Below are positions 9,680 through 18,728 of a DNA stretch of 64,000 nt, in pieces. The translations under genes and the position numbers were made by a program. Where the stretch lies: NCBI RefSeq assembly GCF_013364215.1, contig NZ_CP054923.1, forward strand, positions 2,356,001 to 2,420,000. The letters are read 5' to 3'. Source of the DNA: Verrucosispora sp. NA02020 (GTDB lineage: Bacteria; Actinomycetota; Actinomycetes; Mycobacteriales; Micromonosporaceae). A model generated the notes under the pieces. The model made no database searches. It saw only the letters and a program-made list of their open reading frames with translations, and had not been told where the DNA came from. Every line of letters begins with the position of its first letter. Within the stretch, counting starts at the first letter, position 1.

Positions 9680-10269
9680 GCGTGACGACCGTCTCGCGCC
9701 TCGGGGAGGCCGACACCCGCTGGGTGGCCGAGCGCATCGCCGAGTCCTTCCTGGTCCTGGACGCCACCCGGTGGCTGGTCCCGGACGAGGCCAAGCGGGA
9801 GGCGGTGCTGGCCGGGAATTTCGAGATCATCGTGGCGCACGCCATGCGGCACGGGCTGGTGTTCGGCACGGCGGACCGCGCCGGTGTGGCGGTCTGGCTG
9901 CCGTCGGTCGGTGAGCCGCTGCCGCCGCCGGAGGACTACGACGCCCGGCTGGTCGCCGCCTGCGGGGAGTGGACGCCGCGCTTCGTGCACCTGGACGAGT
10001 TGTTCGCCACCCACCACCCGCATCGGGACCACCATCACCTGGCGCTGCTGGCCGTCCGGCCGGATCGCCAGGGACAGGGGGTGGGGTCGACGCTGCTGCG
10101 GCACCATCACGCGTGGCTGGACGCCAACGGGGTGCCGGCCTATCTGGAGGCGAGCAGCGAGATCGGCCGTGACCTCTATGCGCGGCACGGTTACCGGGTG
10201 TCGGAGCCGTTCCGGCTGCCCGACGAGACGCCGTTCTGGCCGATGTGGCGGGAGCCGTCCGTCACCTGA
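9676..10269 (+). CDS. GNAT N-acetyltransferase
   Basis: Acetyltransferase of 197 residues. Acetyl-CoA-binding motif A is LLAVRPDRQGQGVGSTLL near 128, followed by LEASSEIGRDLYARHGY, typical of the GNAT core (motif B). The ATG at 9676 overlaps the permease stop by four bases, so it was chosen over an upstream in-frame ATG at 9559 that would overlap the permease by about 120 bp. Coupling to an amino acid permease suggests an amino-acid-like or amine substrate, but this is a guess. Confidence 0.9.
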   Translation: MSVTTVSRLGEADTRWVAERIAESFLVLDATRWLVPDEAKREAVLAGNFEIIVAHAMRHGLVFGTADRAGVAVWLPSVGEPLPPPEDYDARLVAACGEWTPRFVHLDELFATHHPHRDHHHLALLAVRPDRQGQGVGSTLLRHHHAWLDANGVPAYLEASSEIGRDLYARHGYRVSEPFRLPDETPFWPMWREPSVT

Positions 10270-10350
10270 GTCGTCCGCCGCCACCGGATCGACGACGCGG
10301 GCGCCGGCCCGCGAGGGCCGACGGGCCGAGACGGTGGCGGCGGACACGAC

Positions 10351-10380
10351 GGTGGCCGGGTCCTCGCAGGCCCGGCCACC
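10351..10380. terminator. Bidirectional hairpin terminator
   Basis: Perfect 10-bp stem GGTGGCCGGG/CCCGGCCACC with a 10-base loop, between the convergent GNAT and sigma factor genes. Confidence 0.75.
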
Positions 10381-10394
10381 GTCGCCACCCCCTC

Positions 10395-11213
10395 TTAGTA
10401 CGTGCCGTCGAGCTGCCCCCGCAGCTTCGTCAGCGCCCGGGCCAGCAGCCGGGACACGTGCATCTGCGAGACGCCGATCTGCTCGGCGATCTGCGACTGG
10501 GTGAGGTTGCCGTAGAAGCGCAGCGTGAGGATCTTCTGCTCGCGCTCGTCCAGAGTGGCCAGCGCCGGCCCGAGGGCCACCCGCAGCTCGGCCAGCTCGA
10601 ACTCGCTGTCCTCGCCGCCGAGCATGTCGCCCAGCTCGGTCGCCCGGTCGCCGTCACCGGTCGGGGTGGACAGCGACACCGCGTTGTAGGCGCGGGCACC
10701 CTCCAGGCCCTCCAGGACCTCTTCCTCGGTGAGCTTGAGGTGGCTGGCGATGTCGGCCACCGTCGGCGAGCGACCCAGGGTCTGCAACAGCGAGCTGTTG
10801 GCGTCGGAGATGGCCAGCCGCAGTTCCTGGAGCCGCCGGGGGACGCGGATGTCCCAGGTGCGGTCGCGGAAGTGCCGCTTGAGCTCGCCGATGATCGTGG
10901 GGATCGCGTAGCCGGCGAAGTCGACGCCCCGGGTCGGGTCGAACTTGTCGATGGCCTTGATGAGGCCGACGGCGGCGGTCTGGGCCAGGTCGTCGGTGGG
11001 CTCCCCGCGTCCGCTGTAGCGGTGCGCGAGGTGGTTCGCCAGCGGCAGCCAGGCCTCGATCGCCCGGTCGCGCAGCGCGGCCCGGGACGGGTGCCCGGCC
11101 GGCAGCGCGGCCATCGCGTTGAGTAGGTCGGTGGCGCTGTCGGAGAGCGAACGCGGGTCGAGCTTCGGTGCCGTGGGCGCCGGGGCAGTCGCCGTTTCGG
11201 TGAGCGCGGTCAT
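10395..11213 (-). CDS. SigF/SigB-family RNA polymerase sigma factor
   Basis: Sigma-70 family group 3 factor of 272 residues. Region 2 includes HRYSGRGEPTDDLAQ and the core VGLIKAIDKFDPTRGVDFAGYAIPTI. Region 3 includes ELKRHFRDRTWDIRVPRR, characteristic of the SigB/SigF/SigG type. Region 4 ends LRFYGNLTQSQIAEQIGVSQMHVSRLLARAL. Such factors control stress and development and are usually held by an RsbW-type anti-sigma factor; no anti-sigma gene is adjacent. The ATG follows GGGAGG at a good distance. Promoters of the form this family reads (GTTT-N14/16-GGGTA) occur before several genes in the window, though not clearly before this gene itself. Confidence 0.93.
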   Translation of the reverse strand: MTALTETATAPAPTAPKLDPRSLSDSATDLLNAMAALPAGHPSRAALRDRAIEAWLPLANHLAHRYSGRGEPTDDLAQTAAVGLIKAIDKFDPTRGVDFAGYAIPTIIGELKRHFRDRTWDIRVPRRLQELRLAISDANSSLLQTLGRSPTVADIASHLKLTEEEVLEGLEGARAYNAVSLSTPTGDGDRATELGDMLGGEDSEFELAELRVALGPALATLDEREQKILTLRFYGNLTQSQIAEQIGVSQMHVSRLLARALTKLRGQLDGTY

Positions 11214-11275
11214 GGTGGTCCTCCCTGCACCTCGTCCGCGGATAAAGACGTGACGCTTTGGTTTAGAGCTTGCTA

Positions 11276-11331
11276 GTCCGTTCGGGAGTCACCTTAGCCT
11301 GATGGTGCCGCAGAAATCTAGCCGAACGGAC
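11276..11331. repeat. Inverted repeat upstream of the sigma factor gene
   Basis: GTCCGTTCGG (11276-11285) and CCGAACGGAC (11322-11331) form a perfect 10-bp inverted repeat with 36 bases between. It lies in the 391-bp intergenic region (11214-11604) ahead of the sigma gene and could hold an operator. The rest of that region shows only a short palindrome near 11336 (ACTTAAGT) and no gene. Confidence 0.45.
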
Positions 11332-11604
11332 GATGTACTTAAGTTACTTCTAGCCATGAAACGGTCTCAACCGGCCATTCGTCTATGAAGTGCCACCGGA
11401 TCCGAAGGCGATCCGTGATCTCGACCGGCCGGTTCGGCTGATCCCTGATCGGTCGTCCCCCGTCCCGGCATGAACGGGCGGAGGTCCGACGTCGCCGATC
11501 GGGGGAGACGCCGACGGGTCGGGCCGACGACTGTCGCCTATCCGTCCTTGTCCCGTCCGTGGGACCCGGCATAGCGTCGCGGGGGACTGTCGACCGGAGG
11601 TGTT

Positions 11605-12336
11605 GTGCTCGACCCCGCGGTGCCCCAACTCGTCGTGAACTGCCGGACGCTGTACTTCAGCTGGCTGCCGGCGGATCCGGGCGCGGTGGCGGCACTCGTC
11701 CCGACCGGGCTGCGACCGCATCCCGGTGGCCAGGTCTTCATGAACCAGTACGTGGTGGACGACGCGAGCCAGACCTCCGGCTTCGGCTCGTACTCGCTGA
11801 CCTATCTCGGGGTGACCCTGGCCGGCGTGGACGCCCCCGACGGGGTGACCCCGGGTGGCTGGTGGACCCACTACGTGACCTCCAGCGAACTGGTCCGCCG
11901 GTACGCCCTCGGTCGGGGTGCTCCCGCGTCGGCCGGTGACACCTCCATCGCCGCGAACGGCCACGAACTGGTGACCGAGACCACCATCGACGGCGCGCCG
12001 GTGATCCGGGCCCGGGTGCGTGCCGGCGAGACCGGACACGCCGTGCACAACGGCCACCACCGGTACGTCACGTCACTGCACGGTCGGCTGGTCAGCAGCA
12101 TCTATCCGGTCGTCGCCGAGCCCACCACCTCCTTCGAGATCGAGTCGGTGGAATTCCTGGACCCCGACCACCCGGTCTACGCGCTGCGGCCGGAGAACCC
12201 GCTCACCATCGGCTGGGGCTACTACTCCCCACGGGCGTCGTTCGCGTACCCGGGCGGTCTGACCGTGCTCGATGCTCCGGGGTCCGGGGTGACGGACGTG
12301 CCCCACGCGGAACGCCCCCTGCCCGCGCTCGGCTGA
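11605..12336 (+). CDS. Acetoacetate decarboxylase-like protein
   Basis: Protein of 243 residues starting at a GTG after GGAGG (11596-11600). The pattern YFSWLPADPGAVAALVPTGLRPHP, then a long beta-rich body with SYSLTYLGV and FEIESVEFLD, resembles the acetoacetate decarboxylase superfamily, in which many members are not decarboxylases. I cannot identify the catalytic lysine with confidence. No signal peptide is seen. It stands alone between the sigma factor and a small membrane protein. The family call is tentative. Confidence 0.6.
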   Translation: MLDPAVPQLVVNCRTLYFSWLPADPGAVAALVPTGLRPHPGGQVFMNQYVVDDASQTSGFGSYSLTYLGVTLAGVDAPDGVTPGGWWTHYVTSSELVRRYALGRGAPASAGDTSIAANGHELVTETTIDGAPVIRARVRAGETGHAVHNGHHRYVTSLHGRLVSSIYPVVAEPTTSFEIESVEFLDPDHPVYALRPENPLTIGWGYYSPRASFAYPGGLTVLDAPGSGVTDVPHAERPLPALG

Positions 12337-12382
12337 GCGTCCGTCGTGCCGTCCATCGGCTGAGAATCCGGGTCTTCTTCGG

Positions 12383-12406
12383 GTTTCCTCTGGTCCAGGT
12401 GGGTAA
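12383..12406 (+). promoter_or_regulatory. SigB/SigF-type promoter
   Basis: GTTT (12383-12386), 14-base spacer, GGGTAA (12401-12406). This matches the consensus of SigB/SigF-class factors. It lies about 170 bp before the small membrane protein gene. Confidence 0.65.
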
Positions 12407-12574
12407 GCCAGTTGCGGGTCGGTACGCCCCGGTGCGCCGGGGAATCGTCGTGCGCGTCGACGTGCCGCCCGGAGGCCGTCCCGGCCTCACCATCCCGGAT
12501 CGGGTTCGCTCCGCCGGCCGTCGGTGCCGCAGGCGTGCGCCCGGTCCCGGTCCGAGCAGCGAGGAGGCCGCACC

Positions 12575-12703
12575 ATGTCCGGCGAGACGACGAACTCCGT
12601 GACCGAGCACCGTGAGCAGGCGGTGGAGAGCGAGCGGGGGGCGCTGGTGGCCGTGCTGGTGATGGTCCTGCTGGGCGTGGCCGGCATCTTCGCCGTCTCC
12701 TGA
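12575..12703 (+). CDS. Small membrane protein (42 residues)
   Basis: An ATG after GAGGAGG opens a 42-residue protein: a hydrophilic N-terminus of about 22 residues (MSGETTNSVTEHREQ) and one C-terminal transmembrane helix (ALVAVLVMVLLGVAGIFAV). It resembles no family I know. The strong ribosome site, the clear charge/hydrophobic layout and the stress-type promoter upstream argue that it is real. It could be a stress-induced membrane peptide. Confidence 0.65.
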   Translation: MSGETTNSVTEHREQAVESERGALVAVLVMVLLGVAGIFAVS

Positions 12704-12734
12704 CCCGGTCGGCGCGTCGCCCGCCGGAGCGGGA

Positions 12735-13274
12735 TCAGTCGGTGGCGAGGCGGGCGTGCAGGTGCTCGTCGTGGCGGCGGCCGTCGCCGTAGCGGTGTGA
12801 CTGGCGCAGCGTGCCCTCGAACGGATACCCGGCGCGTTCGGCGACCCGGCAGGAGGCCGGGTTGGCCACCGCGTGACACAGCTCGATGCGGTGCAGGCCC
12901 AGATCGCGGAAGGCCCACTCGGTGAGCCGGCTGACCGCCGCCGAGGCGAGGCCCCGCCGGCGGGCGGCGGCGACGGTCCAGTAGCCGATCGAGGCGTCAC
13001 CGCCGTGGATGCGGTGCAGCGACACCGAACCCAGCATGATCTCCGGCCGGGTCGGGTCGGCCACCGCCAACGAGACGTGGGTGCCCTGCGACCAGTCCGC
13101 CCGCCATCGCACCCACTGGCGGGCGGCGTCGAGGTCGAACGCGTCGCCCTGCGGGTTCCACAGGGCGATCGCCGGGTCGTGCCACGCGGCCAGCACGGCG
13201 GGCGCGTCCGTGGTGTTCCAGGGGCGCAGCAGCAGGCCGGAGGCGGTCAGTTCCACGACGCGAAAGTCTCGCAC
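12735..13274 (-). CDS. GNAT acetyltransferase, RimJ/RimL type
   Basis: Acetyltransferase of about 179 residues. The RimJ/RimL layout is clear: LLLRPWNTTDAPAVLAAWHDP at the N-terminus, GSVSLHRI and ASIGYWTVAAARRRGLASAAV (acetyl-CoA motif), then LHRIELCHAVANPASCRVAERAGY. The likely substrate is a protein N-terminus or a small amine. The start is uncertain; I chose the GTG at 13272-13274 because the upstream ATG at 13352 would lie inside a dispersed repeat. No strong ribosome site is visible for either. Confidence 0.85.
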   Translation of the reverse strand: MRDFRVVELTASGLLLRPWNTTDAPAVLAAWHDPAIALWNPQGDAFDLDAARQWVRWRADWSQGTHVSLAVADPTRPEIMLGSVSLHRIHGGDASIGYWTVAAARRRGLASAAVSRLTEWAFRDLGLHRIELCHAVANPASCRVAERAGYPFEGTLRQSHRYGDGRRHDEHLHARLATD

Positions 13275-13296
13275 AACCGCACGGGTCTGCCCCCAC

Positions 13297-13364
13297 GATC
13301 TTGGACTTGTGGTAGCGATACAAGGCACACAAGCGCCCAAAAACCTCGCCACTACTCCATGATC
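13297..13364. repeat. Dispersed GATC-TGGA hairpin repeat, copy 1
   Basis: Arms GATCTTGGACTTGTGG (13297-13312) and CCACTACTCCATGATC (13349-13364) form an imperfect inverted repeat. The arms and the interior GCGCCCAAAA resemble the element at 62323-62389. It lies between the GNAT gene and the divergent MarR gene. Confidence 0.65.
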
Positions 13365-13387
13365 GGCGAGGTCCTCCGCAGGGTCGA

Positions 13388-13399
13388 TTCAAAACTTGA
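13388..13399. promoter_or_regulatory. Candidate MarR operator 1
   Basis: TTCAAAACTTGA, a near palindrome similar to the site at 13454-13466 that overlaps the MarR promoter. This is inferred from similarity and position. Confidence 0.4.
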
Positions 13400-13450
13400 C
13401 CACCTCTTCCGCCAGTGCGGCGTGATGCAAGTGGCGCTGCTCGGGCGTGA

Positions 13451-13479
13451 TTGTTCAAATTTTGAGTACGTGCTACCGT
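13451..13479 (+). promoter_or_regulatory. Promoter of marR-pirin with overlapping operator
   Basis: The -35 TTGTTC (13451-13456) and -10 TACCGT (13474-13479) are 17 bases apart, and the -10 ends six bases before the ATG, so the transcript is likely leaderless. The near palindrome TTCAAATTTTGAG (13454-13466) lies across the -35 and spacer, well placed for autorepression by the MarR protein. Confidence 0.6.
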
Positions 13480-13485
13480 GGCGCC

Positions 13486-13962
13486 ATGACCGAGAGCCTG
13501 AGCGAGGTGCGACTCGTCGCCTGGCGGGCGTACATCGAGGCCAGTCAGCGGTTGTTCACCCGGCTGGAGGACGACCTGCGGGCCGCCAGCGAGCTGAGCT
13601 TCGCCGACTACCACGTGCTGGTGCTGCTCGCCGAGGCCCCGGGGCAGCGGCTGCGGATGGGCGAGCTCGCCGGTCGACTGGTCTTCTCGCCCAGCCGACT
13701 GACCTACCAGGTCTCGTCCATGCAGCGACGCGGCCTGGTCACCCGGCAACCCTGTCCGGACGACGGGCGCGGCAGCGAGGCGGTGCTCACCGCCGCCGGG
13801 CTGTTGGCGCTGCGCGAGGCCGCCCCGCACCACCTGCGCTCGGTCCGTACCCACCTGATGGACGACCTCGACGACGCCGAGATCGCCTGCCTGACCACGG
13901 TCTTCACCCGACTCGGCCAGCGGCTGCAGGGCACCGCCGGCGCCGCCCCCCGCGAGAGCTGA
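13486..13962 (+). CDS. MarR-family transcriptional regulator
   Basis: Winged-helix dimeric regulator of 158 residues. The domain runs from LSFADYHVLVLLAEAPGQRLRMGELA (about 38-62), through the recognition helix FSPSRLTYQVSSMQRRGLV (about 67-86), to the wing PDDGRGSEAVLTAAG (about 90-104). The ATG at 13486 was chosen because it sits just after a promoter-like pair. The gene is followed 11 bp later by a pirin gene, an arrangement common in actinomycetes. The ligand is unknown. Confidence 0.92.
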   Translation: MTESLSEVRLVAWRAYIEASQRLFTRLEDDLRAASELSFADYHVLVLLAEAPGQRLRMGELAGRLVFSPSRLTYQVSSMQRRGLVTRQPCPDDGRGSEAVLTAAGLLALREAAPHHLRSVRTHLMDDLDDAEIACLTTVFTRLGQRLQGTAGAAPRES

Positions 13963-13973
13963 AGGAGCTTCCG

Positions 13974-14963
13974 ATGCCCGCCATCACCGTCGACAACGTC
14001 CTCGTCCTGCCCCGCCTGCCGAAGCTCGACGAGTCCACCACCGTCATCCGACCGGTCCGCCGGCTGACCACCGCGCCCAGCGGCTTCGAGGGCGAGGGCT
14101 TCCCGGTGCGGCGGGCCTTCGCCGGGGTACCCACCACCGAGCTGGACCCGTTCCTTCACCTCGACCAGATGGGCGAGGTGGAGTACGCGCCGGGCGAGCC
14201 GAAGGGGACCAGTTGGCACCCGCACCGCGGCTTCGAGACCGTCACGTACATCATCGACGGGATCTTCGACCACCAGGACAGCCACGGTGGCGGCGGCACC
14301 ATCACCAACGGCGACACCCAGTGGATGACGGCGGGCAGTGGCCTGCTGCACATCGAGGCGCCGCCGGAGCACCTGGTGGTCAGCGGTGGGCTGTTCCACG
14401 GCACGCAGCTCTGGGTCAACCTGCCCAAGGTGGCCAAGATGAGCCCACCGAAATACCAGGACATCCGGGGCAACCAGGCGGCACTGGTCACCACGCCGGA
14501 CGGCGGCGCGCTGGTCCGGGTGATCGCCGGTGAGATCGCCGGGCACCAGGGGCCCGGGTCGACGTACACGCCGATCACCGTCGCCCACGTGACGGTGGAG
14601 CCCGGCGCGCAGGTCGACCTGCCCTGGCGGCCGGACTTCAACGCCCTGGTGTACGTCCTGGGCGGCCGGGGCACGGTCGGCGCGAACGGACGTGGCGTCC
14701 GCACCGGGCAACTCGCGGTGCACGGGCCGGGCGACGCGTTGCGGTTCAAGGCCAACGCCCGGCAGGACAGCCGCACCCCGACGCTGGACCTCTACATCAT
14801 GGGCGGGCAGCCGATCCGGGAGCCGGTGGCCCAGTACGGCCCGTTCGTGATGAACAGCCGGGACGAGCTGATCCAGGCGTTCGAGGACTACCAGGCCGGT
14901 CGGCTCGGGGTCGTCCCGGCGGAGCGGGTGCCGCACACCGGCGGCCAGGGCGACCGGCCCTGA
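13974..14963 (+). CDS. Pirin family protein
   Basis: Bicupin protein of 329 residues, typical of pirins. The N-terminal cupin carries the metal site in HPHRGFETVTYIIDG (about 82-96) and the residues after it (HQDSHG, TAGSGLLHIE). The C-terminal cupin, near residues 205-290, ends RLGVVPAERV. Some bacterial pirins have quercetin dioxygenase activity, others bind regulators. The ATG follows AAGGAG that begins at the MarR stop, so it is coupled to the regulator. A strong hairpin follows the gene. Confidence 0.93.
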   Translation: MPAITVDNVLVLPRLPKLDESTTVIRPVRRLTTAPSGFEGEGFPVRRAFAGVPTTELDPFLHLDQMGEVEYAPGEPKGTSWHPHRGFETVTYIIDGIFDHQDSHGGGGTITNGDTQWMTAGSGLLHIEAPPEHLVVSGGLFHGTQLWVNLPKVAKMSPPKYQDIRGNQAALVTTPDGGALVRVIAGEIAGHQGPGSTYTPITVAHVTVEPGAQVDLPWRPDFNALVYVLGGRGTVGANGRGVRTGQLAVHGPGDALRFKANARQDSRTPTLDLYIMGGQPIREPVAQYGPFVMNSRDELIQAFEDYQAGRLGVVPAERVPHTGGQGDRP

Positions 14964-14991
14964 CCAATCTGTACGGGCAGCGCCCGTCCCG

Positions 14992-15018
14992 GTCCGCGGC
15001 CGGGGAACGGCCGCGGAC
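14992..15018 (+). terminator. Terminator after pirin gene
   Basis: Perfect 10-bp stem GTCCGCGGCC/GGCCGCGGAC with a seven-base loop, extended by a further imperfect GC stem outside. It has no T tract, as is usual in this genome. Confidence 0.65.
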
Positions 15019-15368
15019 TCCGGGGCGGGCGGTCCTGTTCGGACCGCCGGCTGGACCTCGCCGCGACACCGCCAACGTTCCCGGGCATCGCACCAGGTGC
15101 GCGGTGGACCTGCTCCCGCAGCGTGGTCGGTTGGGCTTGCCACCACCGGAGACTCGGTCCGCCGCTTTCCCGCGTTCGAATCGCGGCCCGCTTTGCGCGG
15201 TATTGCTTGGCAGCGAGCAGGTGGGGAGATTTGTTGTCGCTCCAGCGACAACAAATCTCCCCACCTGCCGCCGATGCGTGCGGTCTTCGAGGCGTCCGCT
15301 CACTCGCGCGGCTGGTCCGCCGCTGTAGCGCGCCAGCAGGCGGATACAGAGTCTCGCGGATCAGGGGC
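15019..15368. other. Gene-free region with a T-arm-like fragment
   Basis: About 350 bp without a supportable gene. It contains a tRNA T-arm-like stem-loop (15170-15186, CCGCG TTCGAAT CGCGG) without a complete cloverleaf, and a 52-bp perfect palindrome annotated separately. Open frames on both strands here are by-products of the palindrome. Confidence 0.6.
15217..15268. repeat. 52-bp perfect palindrome
   Basis: Two 25-base arms (15217-15241 and 15244-15268) are exact reverse complements with only two bases between them. The inner part of each arm (TTGTTGTCGC and its complement) is less GC-rich than the surroundings. There is no T tract and it is not next to a stop codon, so it is not an ordinary terminator. 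It could be a repeat-family element or a protein-binding or replication-related structure. Confidence 0.85.
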
Positions 15369-15404
15369 TGGCCCACGGGCGGGAGAGTTCCCGCCCGTGG
15401 GCCA
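15369..15404 (-). terminator. Terminator of the stress protein gene
   Basis: Perfect 16-bp stem (15369-15384 with 15389-15404) and a four-base loop GAGT, nine bases past the stop of the minus-strand gene. Confidence 0.8.
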
Positions 15405-15412
15405 CGTGCAGG

Positions 15413-16000
15413 TCAGGTCGCCGGCTGTGCCGCGCGACCGCCCAGGTGCAGCCGGCCCACGAGCTGTCGGGCCGGTTCGGCCATGTCCGCCTCGACGGTG
15501 ACCGCGTACTGGTTGGCCCGCAGCGAGCTGGCCGAGGTGAAGTCTCGCTTGCCGCCGGTCATGGCATGCGCGACCCCACCGAACACGGCACCCCAGACGG
15601 CACCGATGACCAGGCCGACGAGGAGCACGGCCAGCCAGTTGCCGACCGTGAAGATGCCGAACAGCAGGCCGATGAAGAGCCCGAGCCAGGCGCCGGTGCC
15701 GGCGCCGATGAGCGCAGCCCGGGCCGTGGTCAGCCGGCCGAGCACCGTCTCCACCAGGGTGAGGTCGGTGCCGACGATGGCGGTCCGTTCGACCGGGAAG
15801 CGGTTGTCGGCCAGATAGTCCACGACGCGCTGTGCGGACGGATAGTCCGGATACGCGCCGAGCGTCACGGTCGGCGGGCCGGCCTGCGGGCCGTGCCCGT
15901 CGCCAGCGGGTGCCGCGGTGCGGCCTCCGGGACCGGAAGGGAGGGTGCCGCCGCCGGTCACGCCGGGTTGCCACGCCGAGGGGTTCGATCGTGTGGTCAT
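15413..16000 (-). CDS. YflT-type general stress protein
   Basis: Protein of 195 residues with the general stress protein 17M (YflT) domain at about 48-150: TVTLGAYPDYPSAQRVVDYL, then VERTAIVGTDL, and a glycine-rich hydrophobic stretch (ALIGAGTGAWLGLFIGLLFG, then GLVIGAVWGAVFGG). The hydrophobic part suggests a membrane-associated glycine-zipper hairpin. The N-terminus is a low-complexity tail. The ATG follows GGAGGAG. A SigB-like promoter variant (16027-16051) precedes it, in line with the SigB control of YflT in Bacillus. Confidence 0.87.
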   Translation of the reverse strand: MTTRSNPSAWQPGVTGGGTLPSGPGGRTAAPAGDGHGPQAGPPTVTLGAYPDYPSAQRVVDYLADNRFPVERTAIVGTDLTLVETVLGRLTTARAALIGAGTGAWLGLFIGLLFGIFTVGNWLAVLLVGLVIGAVWGAVFGGVAHAMTGGKRDFTSASSLRANQYAVTVEADMAEPARQLVGRLHLGGRAAQPAT

Positions 16001-16026
16001 GGGTCTCCTCCTTCGTCTCCGGTCGC

Positions 16027-16051
16027 GTTCCCGCCGGAGGCGAGCGGTAAC
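16027..16051 (-). promoter_or_regulatory. SigB-like promoter variant
   Basis: On the minus strand GTTA (16048-16051), 15 bases, GGGAAC (16027-16032). The -10 departs from GGGTA, so it is a weaker match. It has the same form as the site before the ChaB-domain gene. Confidence 0.4.
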
Positions 16052-16186
16052 GCCCGAGGCGGATCCGGTACCGACCGAGCCCGGGCAGGCGACCGGGCCC
16101 CCGGCCACCGCTGCTGCGGTGCTGGCCGGAGGCCCGGTGCTGGTGGTGGAGCCCGAAGGCCCGGTGCGGGTACGGGGGGCGCCCGA

Positions 16187-18690
<2,504 letters not shown>

Positions 18691-18728
18691 CGGGCAGGCC
18701 GGTGGGTCTGCCCCGGAGGGCGGGGCGG

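Noticed and set aside
12873..13973. Open frame fused upstream of pirin
   Set aside because: It runs antisense through a GNAT gene and across marR. The pirin domain starts at the ATG at 13974 after a good ribosome site.
15122..15195. tRNA-like T-arm (CCGCG TTCGAAT CGCGG)
   Set aside because: The T-stem and loop are perfect, but no matching acceptor stem, D-arm or anticodon arm with U33 can be built upstream on either the short or long variable-arm plan. It may be a decayed tRNA or chance.
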